Of a DNA stretch of 64,000 nucleotides, positions 1-12,677 are shown one piece after another. Source of the stretch: Chrysomallon squamiferum (lineage: Eukaryota > Mollusca > Gastropoda > Neomphalida > Peltospiridae). The number at the start of each line of letters is the position of its first letter. Within the stretch, counting starts at the first letter, position 1. A program made the position numbers and the translations under genes. The stretch spans positions 8,866,506 through 8,930,505 of the forward strand of contig CM022670.1 of the NCBI GenBank assembly GCA_012295275.1, in the 5' to 3' direction. The notes beneath the pieces are model-generated. The model made no database searches and was not told where the DNA came from. It worked only from the letters and a program-made list of their open reading frames with translations.

Positions 1-601
1 AAATATTGCGTCCCCAGATTCATTTGATCAAAAAAAAAAAAAAAAAACCTTCCAAAACATAAATTTATAAATGTAAGAGAGACTTAAAACACGACAAACA
101 TTCAAAATTGCAAAAGAAGTCAAATATTAATAACAACCATTACACGGGTCACAGTGACCCGACACTAACTCTTTAAATACCGATTCAAAATAAAATTACC
201 CGTCAACAAAACTGAACCTGAAGAAACTAATAATATTTAATGAAATGTAGCTTTTTTATTATTATTATTATTATTCGGCTGTGAAGAAAATAAATAGCTG
301 TTAGAATAAAAAAATGAAAAAAAATGTTTTACCTTTCTATTTCTTGGCTATTAACATAGTTTATGCCCATTTAATACTTATTATGAGATTTAGTGAAGCG
401 GTAACATGCCATACTATTGAATTATACTTAGCCTCAACATGAAGTCAGTTTGATTAAAAACCCGAATAACTGCTGCTGATGTATTTATAGGTAATTATTG
501 ATTTTCGTGGAATGTTAGAAATAATTACAATAATAAGCGGACATGGTAACAATTTGCTGCATACCTACACCTTTCAAACCATTATGTCAGTTTGAAATAA
601 T

Positions 602-635
<34 letters not shown>

Positions 636-3600
636 TAGGAGAATTCGTGTTTACTTTAGCATGTGTAGTTCTATTTATGCCATAAGCAATAATGTTCATG
701 AAATATATGTGTGTATGTGTGTGTGTGTGTCTGTTTTTGTGTCTGTGTGTATGTGTGTGTGTGTGTGTCTGTGTCTGCATATGTGTGTCTAGGAGTTTTT
801 GTTTATAAATTATGTATGTTTGTCAAACAGAAACCTACATAGTGAATTAACTTTGAGCTTTTATTTGACAACATTTTTTTTTTTCAAACATTCGACCTAG
901 GATACCATACAAGTTAAGGAAGATAAGCGGTCTAAATTTGACAATTAAAAATGGACGATTAAAAGTGTAATAAACTGATAACGCTGACTTCAATGGAAAA
1001 CAAACAAGGAGGATGAAAGGAATTCGCATTTCAAACATGCTGTCTCCGACAACTTTACACTTGAATCCGCTGTGATTTGAACTTAATTTATTGCAGACGA
1101 TACCTTTAAGTAGTTCATTCTGAAAGTGTAATCTAAAAGTTGTGGAATGTTTAAACACGTCTTTAGTTTCACGCCGTGCAAACAGAGAAATAATAAAAGA
1201 TAAATATCATTGTTCACATCACTGATTGTCTGAGGAAAATGGTGAACTCGGTGACCGAGGGTAGCATGTTCTTCTCCACCTGGCTTTCTCGTCGTTTTTT
1301 TTTTAAATCCTCTCTTTGTATTTAGCGAATCAAGAAAAGCGCTCGTCTTTTCTGAATGTGCATGTAAAACTGTCATTATTTCTGTGTTCGTTTATGCCAA
1401 AGAAAACGAACACTTAATTCGAGATACAGATATACTCAAAGATAAGAGAAAGCACACTAAATTGTTATTTCCACACAGTGAAGCAAATTTGAAACATTAA
1501 GGAAAAAAAAAAATTGTTTTGTGTCTGTAAATAAATGAGTTCAGACATCTTACAATTTTAAATAGTAAAAAATGTAGAACACACACACAGACACACACAC
1601 ATTTATATACACACTAATACACACTTGCGAATAATTATACTCCCAATGTAATCAGGGTACGAAAACGCTAAGTAAATTTTTACATTTGGAAAACTTTATA
1701 ATATGTACGTGTAGTGTTTTCAGGAAAAGACGAAATATTTCTGTTGCTTGCTAAAACAGGATTCTTACATCATACGTAGATTCAGGATTGGCATGTTCTT
1801 CCCTTAAATCCTAGCTGCTGTTGATTACTACTCCAGAATCTATTAGCAGTAATCAAACGTGAAATTAGCGACACACTGGCACGGTGAATTACTTACTGTC
1901 ATTGTGCAGTGAGAAGAAAAGCCTTTTAAACTTTAGTACGTTAGTACTTTGAACAGTATTCCTTTTACTGTGTTGTAGATTTACATCATATACCTTTTTC
2001 TGCATTGCTGGTGATAACAAGTTGTTAATTATTTAAATTATTTACTCTTTTTTTTTTTTTTTTTTACATTTTTACATTATATAGCTTTTATTGTATTACG
2101 TATTTTAAAGCGTTTAATGCACTAAATATTTCAATCATATACCTTTTATTGCATTACATATTTAAATCATTGACTGTTACTTCACTGCATATGTATAAGA
2201 TGTCAGTGTACTGCATTACGTATTTAAATTATTTACTTTTTAATGTAATAAATATTTACATTATCTAGCTTTTAAAGCATTACATCTTTATATTAAGTGT
2301 TTTTACTGCACTGCAACGTTTTTATTTTAGCATCTTGTATTTTTATATCATGTTGCAAAACCGAAATAAAAAGCTGACTTCTATTGTTCAAACAGATCTG
2401 TTCGAGTAAAAAAAATAAAAATAATAATAATAAAAAAAAAGAAGAAGAGAAATAAAGAGAAGAAAAAAGAGAAACAAGAGCCTTTAATTTTAAATTAACA
2501 TCCAGATTTTCTCTTTAAAATTCGAGGTAATGAAGCAGGGGCACGCTATGCACAAAGATATCCATTTGTTGCAAAGTCACGTATAAAACGATTTTTTATT
2601 TTTTATTTTTTTTATCGATTTTTCAAATATATTTTTAACAACGAGTGCAACAGATATTTGCTGTCAGTCGGATAATGCAATACAGTTAAAAAAAATAATA
2701 ATAAAAAAAAATTTAAATAATTAAAAAGAGAAAGGAAGAAAGCAGGAAATAATTTTATGGCCAAAACGCTGGGTTAAAATTACTCATGTGCATTATGTTA
2801 TGTTAAATCGAAGTTGATTTTTTTTTTTTTTTTTTTTTTATTATTATTATTTTTTTTTTTTTTTTTCGAATAATGTTATTTTATGTTCTAGCTTAATCGC
2901 GATAGTCAGTTCGATTATCGCTATCGTCAACATGTTAACAGGAAGAGTACAATCATGACGCGATTTGATAACGATATCGATTACACCACCGAAACAAATC
3001 AGGTTACTGCACGTAATTGTTTAAAAAAATCTTTCAGCTTTTAGTATTCTAACTGACTGTACTGTACAAAACTGGTCAAATACAATCTACTATTCATTTT
3101 AGTATATCAGTTTTAGAATAACACAAAGCTATAGCATTGTTCAAACATCTAGCAGTTTTGTAATATTTAATTATTATGTAACATAAAGCTAATTCATTGT
3201 ATAAGCCCAACCATTCGTATATTTAACACATTTTTTAACCATTCTAGCAAGTGATGCATTAATTGTATATCAAATTTCGCAGGTATATAATTTCAAATTG
3301 TTGATAAAGTGAATATAAAAGATTATTTGCTGGTGGTAACAAACTGTTAATTATTTTGTTAATAAGATGTAGATAAAAGATCACTTGCTGGTGATAGAAG
3401 GCAGGATACGAGTTAAAGTTACTGAGAAAGTTAAAGATCACTTGATGCTGATAACAGGCAACAAGCTTTTCTCCGAGACTTCATCAAATATAAGTAGTAA
3501 AAAAAAAAGTGTTTAAATGTGGTTAAACAAACTGTTTACTGTTCACGACTGTGGAGTGATTCTCGTCATTTGAGTAATGGTTTGAGTTGTATGTTATCAC

Positions 3601-4704
3601 GAGTTCAAATGCTGTATTATTTACAAGTCAGTCTTTTACATGACATTTCAGTCAGTCGAGAATCTGTTGTTAGCATTTATTAATTTTCAAAGTCAATACA
3701 AAATTACCCGTCATATCATGTTCTTCTCTTTCGTGCGATGAACTCAAACAACTATAAATATAAATGATATTATGGAAATACCAAGTATCAAATAGTACAG
3801 ATTTTGTATAACTGTACTTTTTTAAAGAGCATATTTTTAATATAGTTAATAGCATGTACTAAGGTTATATGCATGAATTCAGGTGCATTTATTTGTTTAT
3901 TATGTATATATATGTATATATATATGTATATGTGCGTATGTTTATTTATTTATACATATACATACATACATATATGCGCACACACACATATTTACTTATT
4001 TATTTTTCAAAATTAATTATCATGCCAATAGCTTATTTGCCATTTCATTACGTACAACGCAACACATGAGAAACAAAGTACATGTGTGTAGATATTACAA
4101 AAAAGTGAAGGTTAATAATGTGTTGGATGTTTTACCCTTCACATCGGTTTTCTCTTTGCTGGATATTAACACCGAGGAGGGCTTTGAACCGAAGAACATA
4201 AATAATCCAAACATGAATAGAGAACAATTCTGTGATTGTTCCTCTTTTTTTTACTTTTCATTTTTCTTTTTTCTTTTCTATTCCCTTTCTCTTTTTTTTT
4301 TTTTAAAGCAAAGATATAGAGTTTACCTACAAGAGTCATATACACTGAATACAGCAAAAAAAAAAAAATAAATAAATAAAAAAAAAAATAAGGATAAAAA
4401 TGAAATGGTCGCGAAATGTAAAATACCATTCAGATATACTGATTTGTAGATAAAAAACAAAAAGTTTGTATAAGCTGATTGGCTAACATTTGTTAACAAA
4501 ATGCTCAACACATCATGAAAATTGACTGTCAGATTAAAGGAGTAATAATAAACACAAAAAAGGCAATCGAATAACTCATTTTGTATTTTCAATAATAAAA
4601 ATTGGTCTATTTATTAATTAACTGTTAAGGGTAATCACTATAAATGTACACAAAATAAATAAATAAATAAAAAAATAAAATATTATTAGTAACTGATACA
4701 AATG

Positions 4705-4744
<40 letters not shown>

Positions 4745-5274
4745 CATATCCTTTGCATATACATATACTAGCATATGTTTGACCAGATACGTATGTGTGT
4801 ATGTATTTATATGTGTAGGGCATGGTGTATATAATACATTCACGTGTTCTTACATAATTATTATGGTTCTGTTAAAACTGGAATATAAATGCCAAGTCAT
4901 GTGGTTTGCAACAAATAAAAAATGTATATGCAAATGATACAAAATACATATGTATTTGTTATTAGATACGTATATATGTATTATAAGTTTTTCTCCACCT
5001 GTATGTATATGTATTTGTAGTATGTGTGTGTGTGTGTGTGTGTGCGCGCGTATTCAGTATTGTAACTAGAGAAACAACGAAAACAAAACAGCATTTTTTT
5101 TTTTTGTAATTTCGACAACATAACAATTGTTCAAAACGTATTATAAAGGTGCAAGAAAAAAGATTTAAAATATACATCAACAAAACAAGACGAGTAATTA
5201 CTGTTATTAATCCTGTCGACATTATATTTGTTCAAATATTATATTACACACAAAAAATTAGAGATTCAACTTAC
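1..5274. other. AT-rich non-coding region, probably intron 1 of a leftward gene
   Basis: No convincing exon was found. The stretch is AT-rich and holds a poly-T run (601-630), GT-rich runs (703-785), CA runs (1579-1600, 4705-4738), further T-runs (2818-2866) and a GT run (5021-5045). It lies directly downstream of the splice donor of the exon at 5275-5405, so it is probably that gene's first intron. A patch at 2895-2985 contains several short CGATA/TATCG inverted motifs. Open frames here are short and follow the simple repeats. Confidence 0.5.
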
Positions 5275-5405
5275 CCACAGCAAACACAGCAGACGACAGG
5301 AAAAGGAGGTGAAAGGTCAGACGAGACAGGTAAACTATCTTCCATATCCTGAAGTCTGACATTATTAGACAAAATCCTGTCTCGGAGATTCATGTGAGAC
5401 AACAT
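5275..5405 (-). CDS. First coding exon of an unidentified gene running left off the window
   Basis: On the minus strand an ATG at 5405 opens a frame of 43 codons plus two bases, ending at a strong donor (TGTGG|GTAAGTTG, intron starting at 5274). The peptide begins MLSHMNLRDRIL, has a second in-frame Met about 20 residues in (MEDSLPVSSDLSPPF), and ends in a Cys cluster (VCCVCCG). No in-frame stop was seen just upstream, so the true start could be earlier. The DNA is more GC-rich than its surroundings and has a promoter-like island behind it. The terminal C-x2-C-x-G could be the start of a zinc-binding domain such as LIM, but that is only a guess; I do not recognise the gene. Later exons would lie to the left, beyond a long intron. 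Confidence 0.45.
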
Positions 5406-5900
5406 GTGAGTCGTCAAAAAAACCCTAAAAAAAAAACAACAACAACCGCTAACACTTCCTCTTCGTATTGTCCTCCAACATTTTCTAAATTTTAATTTTT
5501 AAAATAAATAAAATTAAAATAAATAAACTCCTTGAGAACGACAATAACGTCTCCGACTCTCCGCCGATCTCTGCTAAACGCCGGGATCACTCACAAGTAC
5601 TGTTTACTACACGACAACAAATTTTTCACTGTCGTCTGCACGCTGGCGTTACGCGCCTGCCCGTCACGTCTGCTTGTCCTCCAATAAGAACGCAGGTTCG
5701 TATGCACAGCGTCATTAAAAAAGGGCTGGCTTTGTGACCTTACACACAATTAAGCAAAAAACTTGTTGAAGGCTGGAAGTTTATAGTTCGCGTCTGACAC
5801 ACAAAACATCGCCGCTGTGCTCTTTCAACTCCGCTGATCCCGGCCTACTTGATCCTCTGACGTACCTGCAAGAAAAAAATAATGAAGTCTCCGTTAAACC
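5406..5900 (-). promoter_or_regulatory. Putative promoter / 5' UTR of the leftward gene
   Basis: This is one of the most CpG-rich segments in the window (densest at 5530-5870). On the minus strand it contains ATTGG (an inverted CCAAT motif, around 5680). Around 5862-5870 the minus strand reads TTTTCTTGCAG followed by GTACGT, which could serve as an acceptor or, at the same place, a donor. A non-coding first exon with a short intron is possible. The assignment rests on composition, these motifs and position upstream of the exon at 5275-5405. Confidence 0.35.
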
Positions 5901-6162
5901 TTCGATCGCCAGCCATTCATCAAACATTAAAGGCGTCCTGACATAGTTTCTGTGTTACAATGAGAGTGACACGCTATTAAGGCCCAACTCGAAAACACAA
6001 TGATCGCCAGTAATTTAGCATATGAAGTAGAGATGCAGAAGATAAATTGTTTGATATAGAGGTATAGAAGGAAAATGTGAGCTCCTGATTTTTGTTTATT
6101 ACTTTATCTTATTGTTTGTTTTGTATTGTTATTTTAGTGTTTTAATATATGAAGAGTTAATG

Positions 6163-6184
6163 CATATATATATATATATATAGG

Positions 6185-6261
<77 letters not shown>

Positions 6262-6329
6262 AGCGAAAAAGAGAAAGATAATTTAATACATATATCAGAA
6301 TGATGTTAATTATTATCATTTATCAATTT

Positions 6330-6390
<61 letters not shown>

Positions 6391-6407
6391 TTATCTATCT
6401 ATCTATC
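6163..6407. repeat. Compound microsatellite (AT)n, (GA)n, (TCTA)n
   Basis: Consecutive simple repeats: AT at 6164-6181, an almost pure GA run at 6187-6258, and a TCTA array at 6331-6407. Open frames across them are repeat artefacts. Confidence 0.95.
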
Positions 6408-6784
6408 AGTCATTCAATCTATCTATATCTGTTTATTTATCTATTTATCTAAGGTGTATCACAGCAAAACTGTTATCATTGATATAACAGACATGGACGA
6501 TTAGAAGTGAATACGTAATAGGCGTCATTTATACGTGATTGATTGCTTGCATGCTGACTTGTGTAAATTTGTAAAGGGTATAGAGACCAGTTTCACAAAG
6601 CCACTGGAATGTAGCTTTCAAATGAAACGGTAAAGAAATATTTCTTTTAGAATTTTTTTATATGTCGTTTAACAGAAACTGTAAAATTAATGTACACATC
6701 TGCATTGGGGATTGTAATTTAGACAGATGAGATATTTCATACATTTGTGTTAGATATACAAACAGTACATGCGTGCGTACCCAT

Positions 6785-6815
<31 letters not shown>

Positions 6816-6958
6816 CATATATACATACATACATTTATACATACATACATACCTATATACATACATGCGTACATACTACATACATTCATACATATATACA
6901 TATACACATACACACATACATACACACATACACATACATAAATACATACATATACACA
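6785..6958. repeat. (TACA/CATA)n microsatellite
   Basis: A run of imperfect 4-bp TACA units interrupted by TATA and TGCG, grading into CACATA units. Overlapping open frames in several phases on both strands are artefacts of the repeat. Confidence 0.9.
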
Positions 6959-8339
6959 AATGCCTATAAACTTGCATACAAATATATAATTTAGAAATAT
7001 TCAGTATTGTTATCTACATTTTATTATGATACAATGCATTTATTTCAGTGCATTGTTAAATCTGTGTATTTTTGAATTAAACGGGTTTAGAAAGATCAGA
7101 GGAATACGTATAAAAACAGTATATTTCAGACAATTGTAATACTTAACAGTTACTGAAGTTAGAAGATCACGCCAAAAGTACTGATCTAATTAATTAATAA
7201 TAACCTTTACATTTATTGTAAAAAAAATTACGATTAACAAAGAGCTTATAACACATATGGCAATCATTATAGACATATTTGCATTAAGATTACAACAATC
7301 AAAGGATTAAAAGATTCTGTATTCTCACTCTCTCTCTTTCTTTGTGTTTTGTGTGTGTGAGTCTTTGCCTGATTCTTTCAGGAGATACAAACTTATCTAT
7401 TCATGTAGGAATAGTTTGTGACAAAAGCAAATATAATGAAACCGTTTAACACTGCATAAGCCAGTATCTAGGCTGAATTAATCTTTTTACTGAAACTTTA
7501 TTAAACTTTTGTCAGTTAATGTTCGCAGTCTGGAATCAAGATCTTAAGAAGGTGTAAGTTACGTGTATTATATAAAAATCCTTTAGTCAGTATATATATA
7601 CTTTAAACGCTGAAGAATCTAATATAAATTTTGCAGTATTTTTAATTCTGAAAATAGAATTTTGTGTACACAGATTTGTTTTGCCTCTTTAAACTTTTGA
7701 TTAGCATAATATAAATCAGTTATCAGAAATAAAACCCCGCTACATTTGTTCATTAGCAAAACGATATCTTTTATATCTGCCTTCCCATGGACGTGAACTA
7801 AGATATTTGCTAAACAGTCCTGAGCGTTGGTAGGAGCTGGAAAAAAACCCATACTAATCTTAATATAAAGTTATCCAGGTGCTCATAAACAGATTTATAT
7901 ATAAATAATAAAATACAGGTAAAAAAACCATTTTTTTTTACAATTTCAAGACATTTTTGTCTGAAAGTAACAAGAGTAGTTAAGCTAATATATAAAAAGA
8001 ACCTTTTTAAACATTAAAAATCAGACTTATAGCCTGATTCCTTTCGTTAACATTTAACTGTAAAATCGTCTGAAGCATATTATTGTTATTGTGATTATTG
8101 TTACCATCATCAACATTATCATTATAATTCTTGTTAAAAAATAATAATAATAATAAAGATAAAAAAAAAAAAAAACAAAAAAACTATTAATGAAAAGAAA
8201 TTATAAAAAAAAAAAGATTGTATTACAGCAAACAATAAATACAGGCTCAGTGTGCACTATTGCATTCGTGTAACTGAGTTATGTTCAAACAGTGAAATTC
8301 AATACAGTTGCGTAAACGGCAGGTAACAACTGTTCTAGT

Positions 8340-8680
8340 TCAGCGACCTAATTCACCTGTGCGAGCCAGACGCGCTGTAATCAATAAAAAAAAGACTAGA
8401 TACGTCGTCCCATCAAGTCAGTCGGCACGGCAGCCATTACCGTCACCGGAAGACTGATCTCAATGGTTGCTAGGCGACACGATGCACGATCCATTTGAAG
8501 TACGCGAGTTTTTTTGTGTTTTTTTTTCAAGCTTATAGGAATACCTGATCAATGAGTATCAGCAAAGAAATTTGTACGAAAAGACGTTATTCTTTGTTAG
8601 CTTTGAGATTAGTATTTTTTTTTTTTTTTATTTGTCTAAGGATTCTGATCTTAGTTCTGTGATGACGTCGTGGATCCTTG
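8340..8680. promoter_or_regulatory. GC-richer island with X-box-like and CRE-like motifs
   Basis: A GC-richer patch in AT-rich DNA. At 8465-8478 the sequence GGTTGCTAGGCGAC is close to the RFX X-box palindrome (GTTGCTAGGCAAC is a typical form). A TGACGTCG motif lies near 8662. Both are typical of animal promoters or enhancers, but no exon was found beside them, so the assignment is tentative. Confidence 0.25.
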
Positions 8681-9189
8681 GATTGGCTATTTTTCATCAT
8701 TTCTCCTTTTCTTAGATAAGAAAACAACAACAACCAAAATGTAACCCTCTGTATCAAAACAAAAAAATAATAAGTAAGATAGTAAATATATAAATAAATA
8801 AATAAATAAATAAATAAAATGTAAAACAAGTAACTTTTTTTTTCTTTAATTTTAGGAAAACTTCATATATCAACTTGTTTTTGGACAACTGTATTATTAT
8901 ACATACTATTGTATCTACTATTGAATATATCTGTTTTGATGCAGTATCTATAATATTTAATTTCTGTGAATACAGTAACCATTCTAATTCCGTTCTGGCT
9001 ACAAAATAAATTATTTTGTGTGCTAACTGAACTACTACCTGTTCTAGAGAAGGATCATGTCTGCCTTGTAAAGGTCGTGTTGCATGCTTCCTATGTGAGA
9101 GGAGATGTAGATAAGCCGTGTAACGGAAACTATTTAACTAAACTCCTCTACAGATTTTATATCAGTTATATGGAATGTTTGACTTACAG

Positions 9190-9345
9190 TAGTCGATCGA
9201 TTCCCGTTGGTGGACTCATTCAATTAATTCTAGTTCAACATAGTGATCACAAAAGTCATTGTATGTAAGTCCTGTCCTGTCCATGGGGTGGTACTTATAA
9301 CAGCTCCCTAACTGCTATCCGAAAACGAGTAGCCCTCTATATTAT
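9190..9345 (+). mobile_element. Fragment of a molluscan tRNA-derived SINE
   Basis: The segment has the order of blocks I remember from a SINE family common in molluscs: a 'gatcgattcccgttggtgg' block near 9193, then a 'cctgtc...atggggtggtacttata' block near 9275-9300, then 'gaaaacgagtagccctc' near 9321-9338. The tRNA-like head is not recognisable here. A plus-strand open frame (8966-9268) overlaps it and is therefore unlikely to be a gene. The family name is from memory and was not checked. Confidence 0.5.
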
Positions 9346-9612
9346 TTTGACTTTTTTTTTTTTTTTTTTTTTTTCAGATGTGTGATCCATAGTCATATAT
9401 ATTATTTCCATATAATCTTCTATTAAAATATGTTACGTTCATTTTTTTTTAATGAAATATTTCTTCCAACGACAATGGTACAACATTAATCAGTGTTCCA
9501 AATTTGTATAGCTCCTTTGTTATTAAAATAATAATACTGCATTATTTCAGTAACAAATAATAATAATAATAGAACAAAATTTTTTTTTTTTTTCTTTCTA
9601 ACCTTCAGACAG

Positions 9613-9643
<31 letters not shown>

Positions 9644-10220
9644 TGCATGTACATCTTTGTTTAACGAAACCCCAGCACAAAAATAAGATCGATTATTCAA
9701 AGATAAATAAAATATAATTATTTTAATATAAGTTAATGTAAATAAGTAATACATATATATATATATATAAAAAAAACAATTTCAGGCAGAGCGAAGTGTT
9801 TGCAAATACGTCTCAATTATTGGTGGACGTTGCGCTGAACAAAGACGTTGTAAATCGAAACTAACAAGACCTAATCTAGCAATCGTTCATTGTGTGACAG
9901 GTGTTATCGAGACTGCTCTAACGTAATGGCTGGATTACGTGTTCCTCTGTATTCACACGACGCTGTTCCCGTGTCACCCTTTCAGCTTTTAAGCTGAGTA
10001 CTTTTTTTTAAAATTTATAATTATACTCATGGAATAACTGACGTAATGAACGGGGTAAAAAATTTAATATATTGTTGATCTACTGACAAGTATTTTGAAA
10101 AACGTATCAAAATGTCAGGGTAAGTTAGTGCTCTTAATGGATAAAATATCCAGACGATGTGGCTAAAATATTATCTGTACCTTGACCATCCGTTTCTCTC
10201 CACCTGTTTTTATATATCAG
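9346..10220. other. AT-rich region with a GC-richer patch at 9780-9990
   Basis: A T-run (9352-9375), an ATTT array (9613-9645) and AT repeats surround a GC-richer patch at 9780-9990. The patch holds a forkhead-like TGTTTGC (near 9798), GGATTA (near 9932) and ACAGGTG (near 9897). It could be an enhancer; no coding evidence was seen. Confidence 0.3.
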
Positions 10221-10612
10221 TATATCTATCTATCTATCTATATATATATATACACACACACTGACACCCACACACACACACACACACACACAAACAAATA
10301 GATATATATATATATATACAGAGAGAAATAGATAGGTAGATGGATAGATAGAATATCTATATCTGTATCTACACACACACACACACACACACATATATAG
10401 ATAGAATGATAGATATATAGACAGACACACAGGCAGACAGACATACATACATACATACATATATACATACAGATACAGACAGACAGACAGACAGACAGAT
10501 AGACAGACAAATAGATAGACAGACAGATAGCAGACAAACAGATAGATAGACATAAAGATGGAAAGATAGAAAGATAGAAAGATAGATAGATAGGCAGATA
10601 CATACACACATA
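10221..10612. repeat. Compound ATCT/CA/GACA/GATA microsatellite
   Basis: Almost 400 bp of 2- and 4-bp repeats: TCTA, AT, CA (10267-10293), TAGA, CA (10373-10391), GACA (10475-10520) and GATA. The open frames of 80-132 codons on the minus strand are repeat translations. Confidence 0.95.
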
Positions 10613-11529
10613 TAAGTGTGCTAATCAAATTCTCATTTTAACATTTTGTAATACAAAGAAATACAATGGAACCAGAAAACATTCATTCTTTCTCACATTC
10701 TTTTTGTCTAAGTTTACCTGCCCTAAAACTATCGTTCTCGTTTTATGCGCATGCGCGTATGTTCACGTGTGCACAGAAGTGTCTTTTGACTGACATCGGG
10801 AAACTCTAAACCACATTTAACTATTACAGTAAATTCTAATTCAGTAATTGTTGTGTCTCCATTTAAATAAATTTGAAAAGATAGAAGAATATAAATCTAG
10901 CATAAACCACAAACAGGGTCTATCAAAGTCTAGAAAATTACTAAGCAGGTGTACATTGCGGATTTAAAAATTGCAAGAACAAAAGATAGAAAAATGTAAG
11001 CAAGAAATAAAGAGTGCATAAATATTATTCTGTATTTGATGTTTTTCAGTTCTCAAAGAGTTAACAATAGTCGTAAAATGTGCATGGGGCTCAATAAAAT
11101 TACGATACAATTCAGAATTTCGGAATAAAGTTTACGTTCAGACGATTTTTTTTTTCCGTTTTTTTGGTACTTTTCTAGTGTTCCTTTGTTTAGCAGTTTA
11201 CCTGGTATTTTGAAAGAGTTGGAGAAAGGATTAAAAAAAAAATAAAAAATAAAAATAATAATAATAAATAAAATGAAAAACACAGAAACACATCAAGACA
11301 TGCACCTTTAGATTTGTATGAAACCAAAAACACAATTTTATTCAGATTTCTCTAAAAGGAAGATGAAATTTACTTTATTAACTAACGCAGAGGATGTGTA
11401 AAAAAGATTTTATGTTTTCATCTGGATTATTTATTAATAAGGATGAAGGTAACAAACAATTTAAAAAAAAAAATAATAGCAACTTTGATTCAAAATATAT
11501 AAAAGGAAAAAAATAAAAAAATACGACGT
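10613..11529. other. AT-rich spacer, no gene seen
   Basis: Only A/T-rich homopolymer and short-repeat sequence is visible. It ends with the T-run terminator of the tRNA gene at 11530 (T7 on the minus strand, about 11515-11521). Confidence 0.5.
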
Positions 11530-11611
11530 CGACGAGGATGGGATTCGAACCCACGCGGGCAGAGCCCAATGGATTAGCAGTCCATCGTCTTAACCACTCG
11601 GCCACCTCGTC
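11530..11611 (-). tRNA. tRNA-Ser (anticodon GCT)
   Basis: An 82-nt type II tRNA gene. The acceptor stem GACGAGG/CCTCGTC is fully paired with discriminator G. The anticodon loop CTGCTAA gives anticodon GCT (reads AGC/AGU), there is a long variable arm typical of tRNA-Ser, and the T loop is TTCGAAT. It differs from the copies at 11925 and 15140 by one base between the D arm and anticodon stem (AAGACG instead of AAGGCG). A T7 terminator follows. The short open frame across it is a shadow. Confidence 0.93.
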
Positions 11612-11924
11612 CTGTAATTAAGGCATCCCAAATAGAAAATTGCTAATAAATAGATTAATTATTCCCTCGAGCAGTACAAATAAATCCTCGTCGACACATC
11701 TAATAAAAAAATTAATGAAAGTATATTAAATTTCCAAAACAATCAACATAAACAATGATATATAGAATATATACTTTTATTTTTGTATTTATTTATTTAA
11801 AATAATTAAATGTGTATTTAATTAACACCGCCAGAAATACAATGAAATGAAAGAAAGAGAAGGAGAAAAAAGAAAAAAACAACAAAAAACCAAACAAATA
11901 ATAATAATAAAAAATATTATTCAT
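11612..11924. other. Spacer between two tRNA-Ser genes
   Basis: AT-rich sequence without coding or structural signal. It includes the downstream T6 terminator of the next tRNA gene (around 11909-11916). Confidence 0.5.
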
Positions 11925-12006
11925 CGACGAGGATGGGATTCGAACCCACGCGGGCAGAGCCCAATGGATTAGCAGTCCATCGCCTTAACCACTCGGCCAC
12001 CTCGTC
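11925..12006 (-). tRNA. tRNA-Ser (anticodon GCT)
   Basis: An 82-nt tRNA-Ser gene with all stems paired and anticodon GCT. It appears identical to the copy at 15140-15221. The 3' trailer starts ATGAAT and reaches a T6 terminator; the copy at 15140 shares the ATGAAT trailer, which suggests that these two copies duplicated with their flank. A LINE remnant is inserted about 57 bp from its 5' end. Confidence 0.94.
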
Positions 12007-12046
12007 ACACTATAAAACGCTAAACTATGAAAGGACTATTGTGTCA

Positions 12047-12063
12047 GTAACAATTGTCTGTCC
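12047..12063. repeat. Target-site duplication flanking a LINE (left copy; right copy 12678-12694)
   Basis: GTAACAATTGTCTGTCC at 12047-12063 recurs as GTAACAATTGTCTATCC at 12678-12694, a 16/17 match. It brackets a sequence that ends in an A-rich tail, as expected for target-primed reverse transcription. The last bases of the left copy may belong to the LINE (microhomology), since TGTCCA is needed for the coding frame. Confidence 0.8.
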
Positions 12064-12220
12064 AGTGTGTTTGAAGGATGATGAAGATTTGTGCCATTTA
12101 TTTTTGTATTGTGAAGAATTGAAGGAATTAATATCAATCTTTCATGAAATATGTGTTTATATATTTAAGAAAACAGGGTTTTCTCTAGAACAATTAAAAA
12201 GATTATTAATATTTGGATGA
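12059..12220 (+). pseudogene. LINE ORF2 C-terminal remnant (zinc-binding region)
   Basis: A 53-codon frame encodes CPVCLKDDEDLCHLFLYC followed by a hydrophobic/acidic stretch and a stop. The spacing C-x2-C-x7-C-H-L-F-x2-C matches the zinc-binding motif found after the reverse transcriptase in many LINE ORF2 proteins. No reverse transcriptase or endonuclease remains, so it is non-functional. Confidence 0.65.
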
Positions 12221-12677
12221 TAAACAGAATTTATTAATAAAGTTTATAAAATAAACAAATGAACAAATATCAATATAATGCTTTTTTTTAGAAATTATAT
12301 GTATCAGTGCTTTAAAATCATTCTAAATCAATATCGTATTCAAAACAAACTTTCAATTTTTATTAACAAATATGTTAAGAACAATATTTTCCTAGAACTA
12401 AAAGATGACATACTTATTTTCAAATATCCTTTGGAAAGCTACAAATAATCAATATAGATAAATCATGGAAATGGATAAAATAATTAATACTATAAAATAC
12501 TGTAAATATATATGAATATTCCGAATAAATAAGTATGCATGCATGTGAGTGTGAATGAGTGTGACTGAGTGTGTGAGAGGAAATAGTTTTTGTTATTGTT
12601 ATTTACAGCTGTAATGTTATTTTAATTGTGTACAACTGGTGATTATACTAATAAAGATAAAAAAAAAAGAAAAAAAA
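12064..12677 (+). mobile_element. 5'-truncated non-LTR retrotransposon (LINE) 3' end
   Basis: An insertion of about 614 bp between 17-bp direct repeats. It begins inside coding sequence for a Cys-Cys-His-Cys reverse-transcriptase-associated zinc-binding motif. It continues through a 3' region with a GT-rich segment (12540-12580), an AATAAAG signal (12650) and an A-rich tail (12658-12677). Truncation at the 5' end with an intact 3' end is the usual LINE pattern. The near-perfect duplication suggests a fairly recent insertion, and its closeness to a tRNA gene is notable. Confidence 0.75.

Larger units (their letters stand above)
5901..8339. other. AT-rich intergenic region with microsatellites
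   Basis: Apart from the simple repeats at 6163-6407 and 6785-6958 I see no gene. An open frame on the minus strand (7619-7852) has no upstream splice site or recognisable motif and is treated as chance. Confidence 0.5.

Noticed and set aside
7619-7852. 77-codon minus-strand frame with protein-like residue mix
   Set aside because: No homologue recognised, no splice signals, AT-rich surroundings; chance openness cannot be excluded, so not annotated.
8966-9268. 100-codon plus-strand frame
   Set aside because: Its right third is SINE sequence and the rest has no recognisable motif or splice context.
10230-10628. Frames of 80-132 codons (Cys/Val/Tyr/Leu-rich)
   Set aside because: Translations of a compound microsatellite.
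11378-11605. Frames starting MAEWLRRWTANPLGS over the tRNA genes (also at 15146)
   Set aside because: They are shadow translations of tRNA-Ser sequence.
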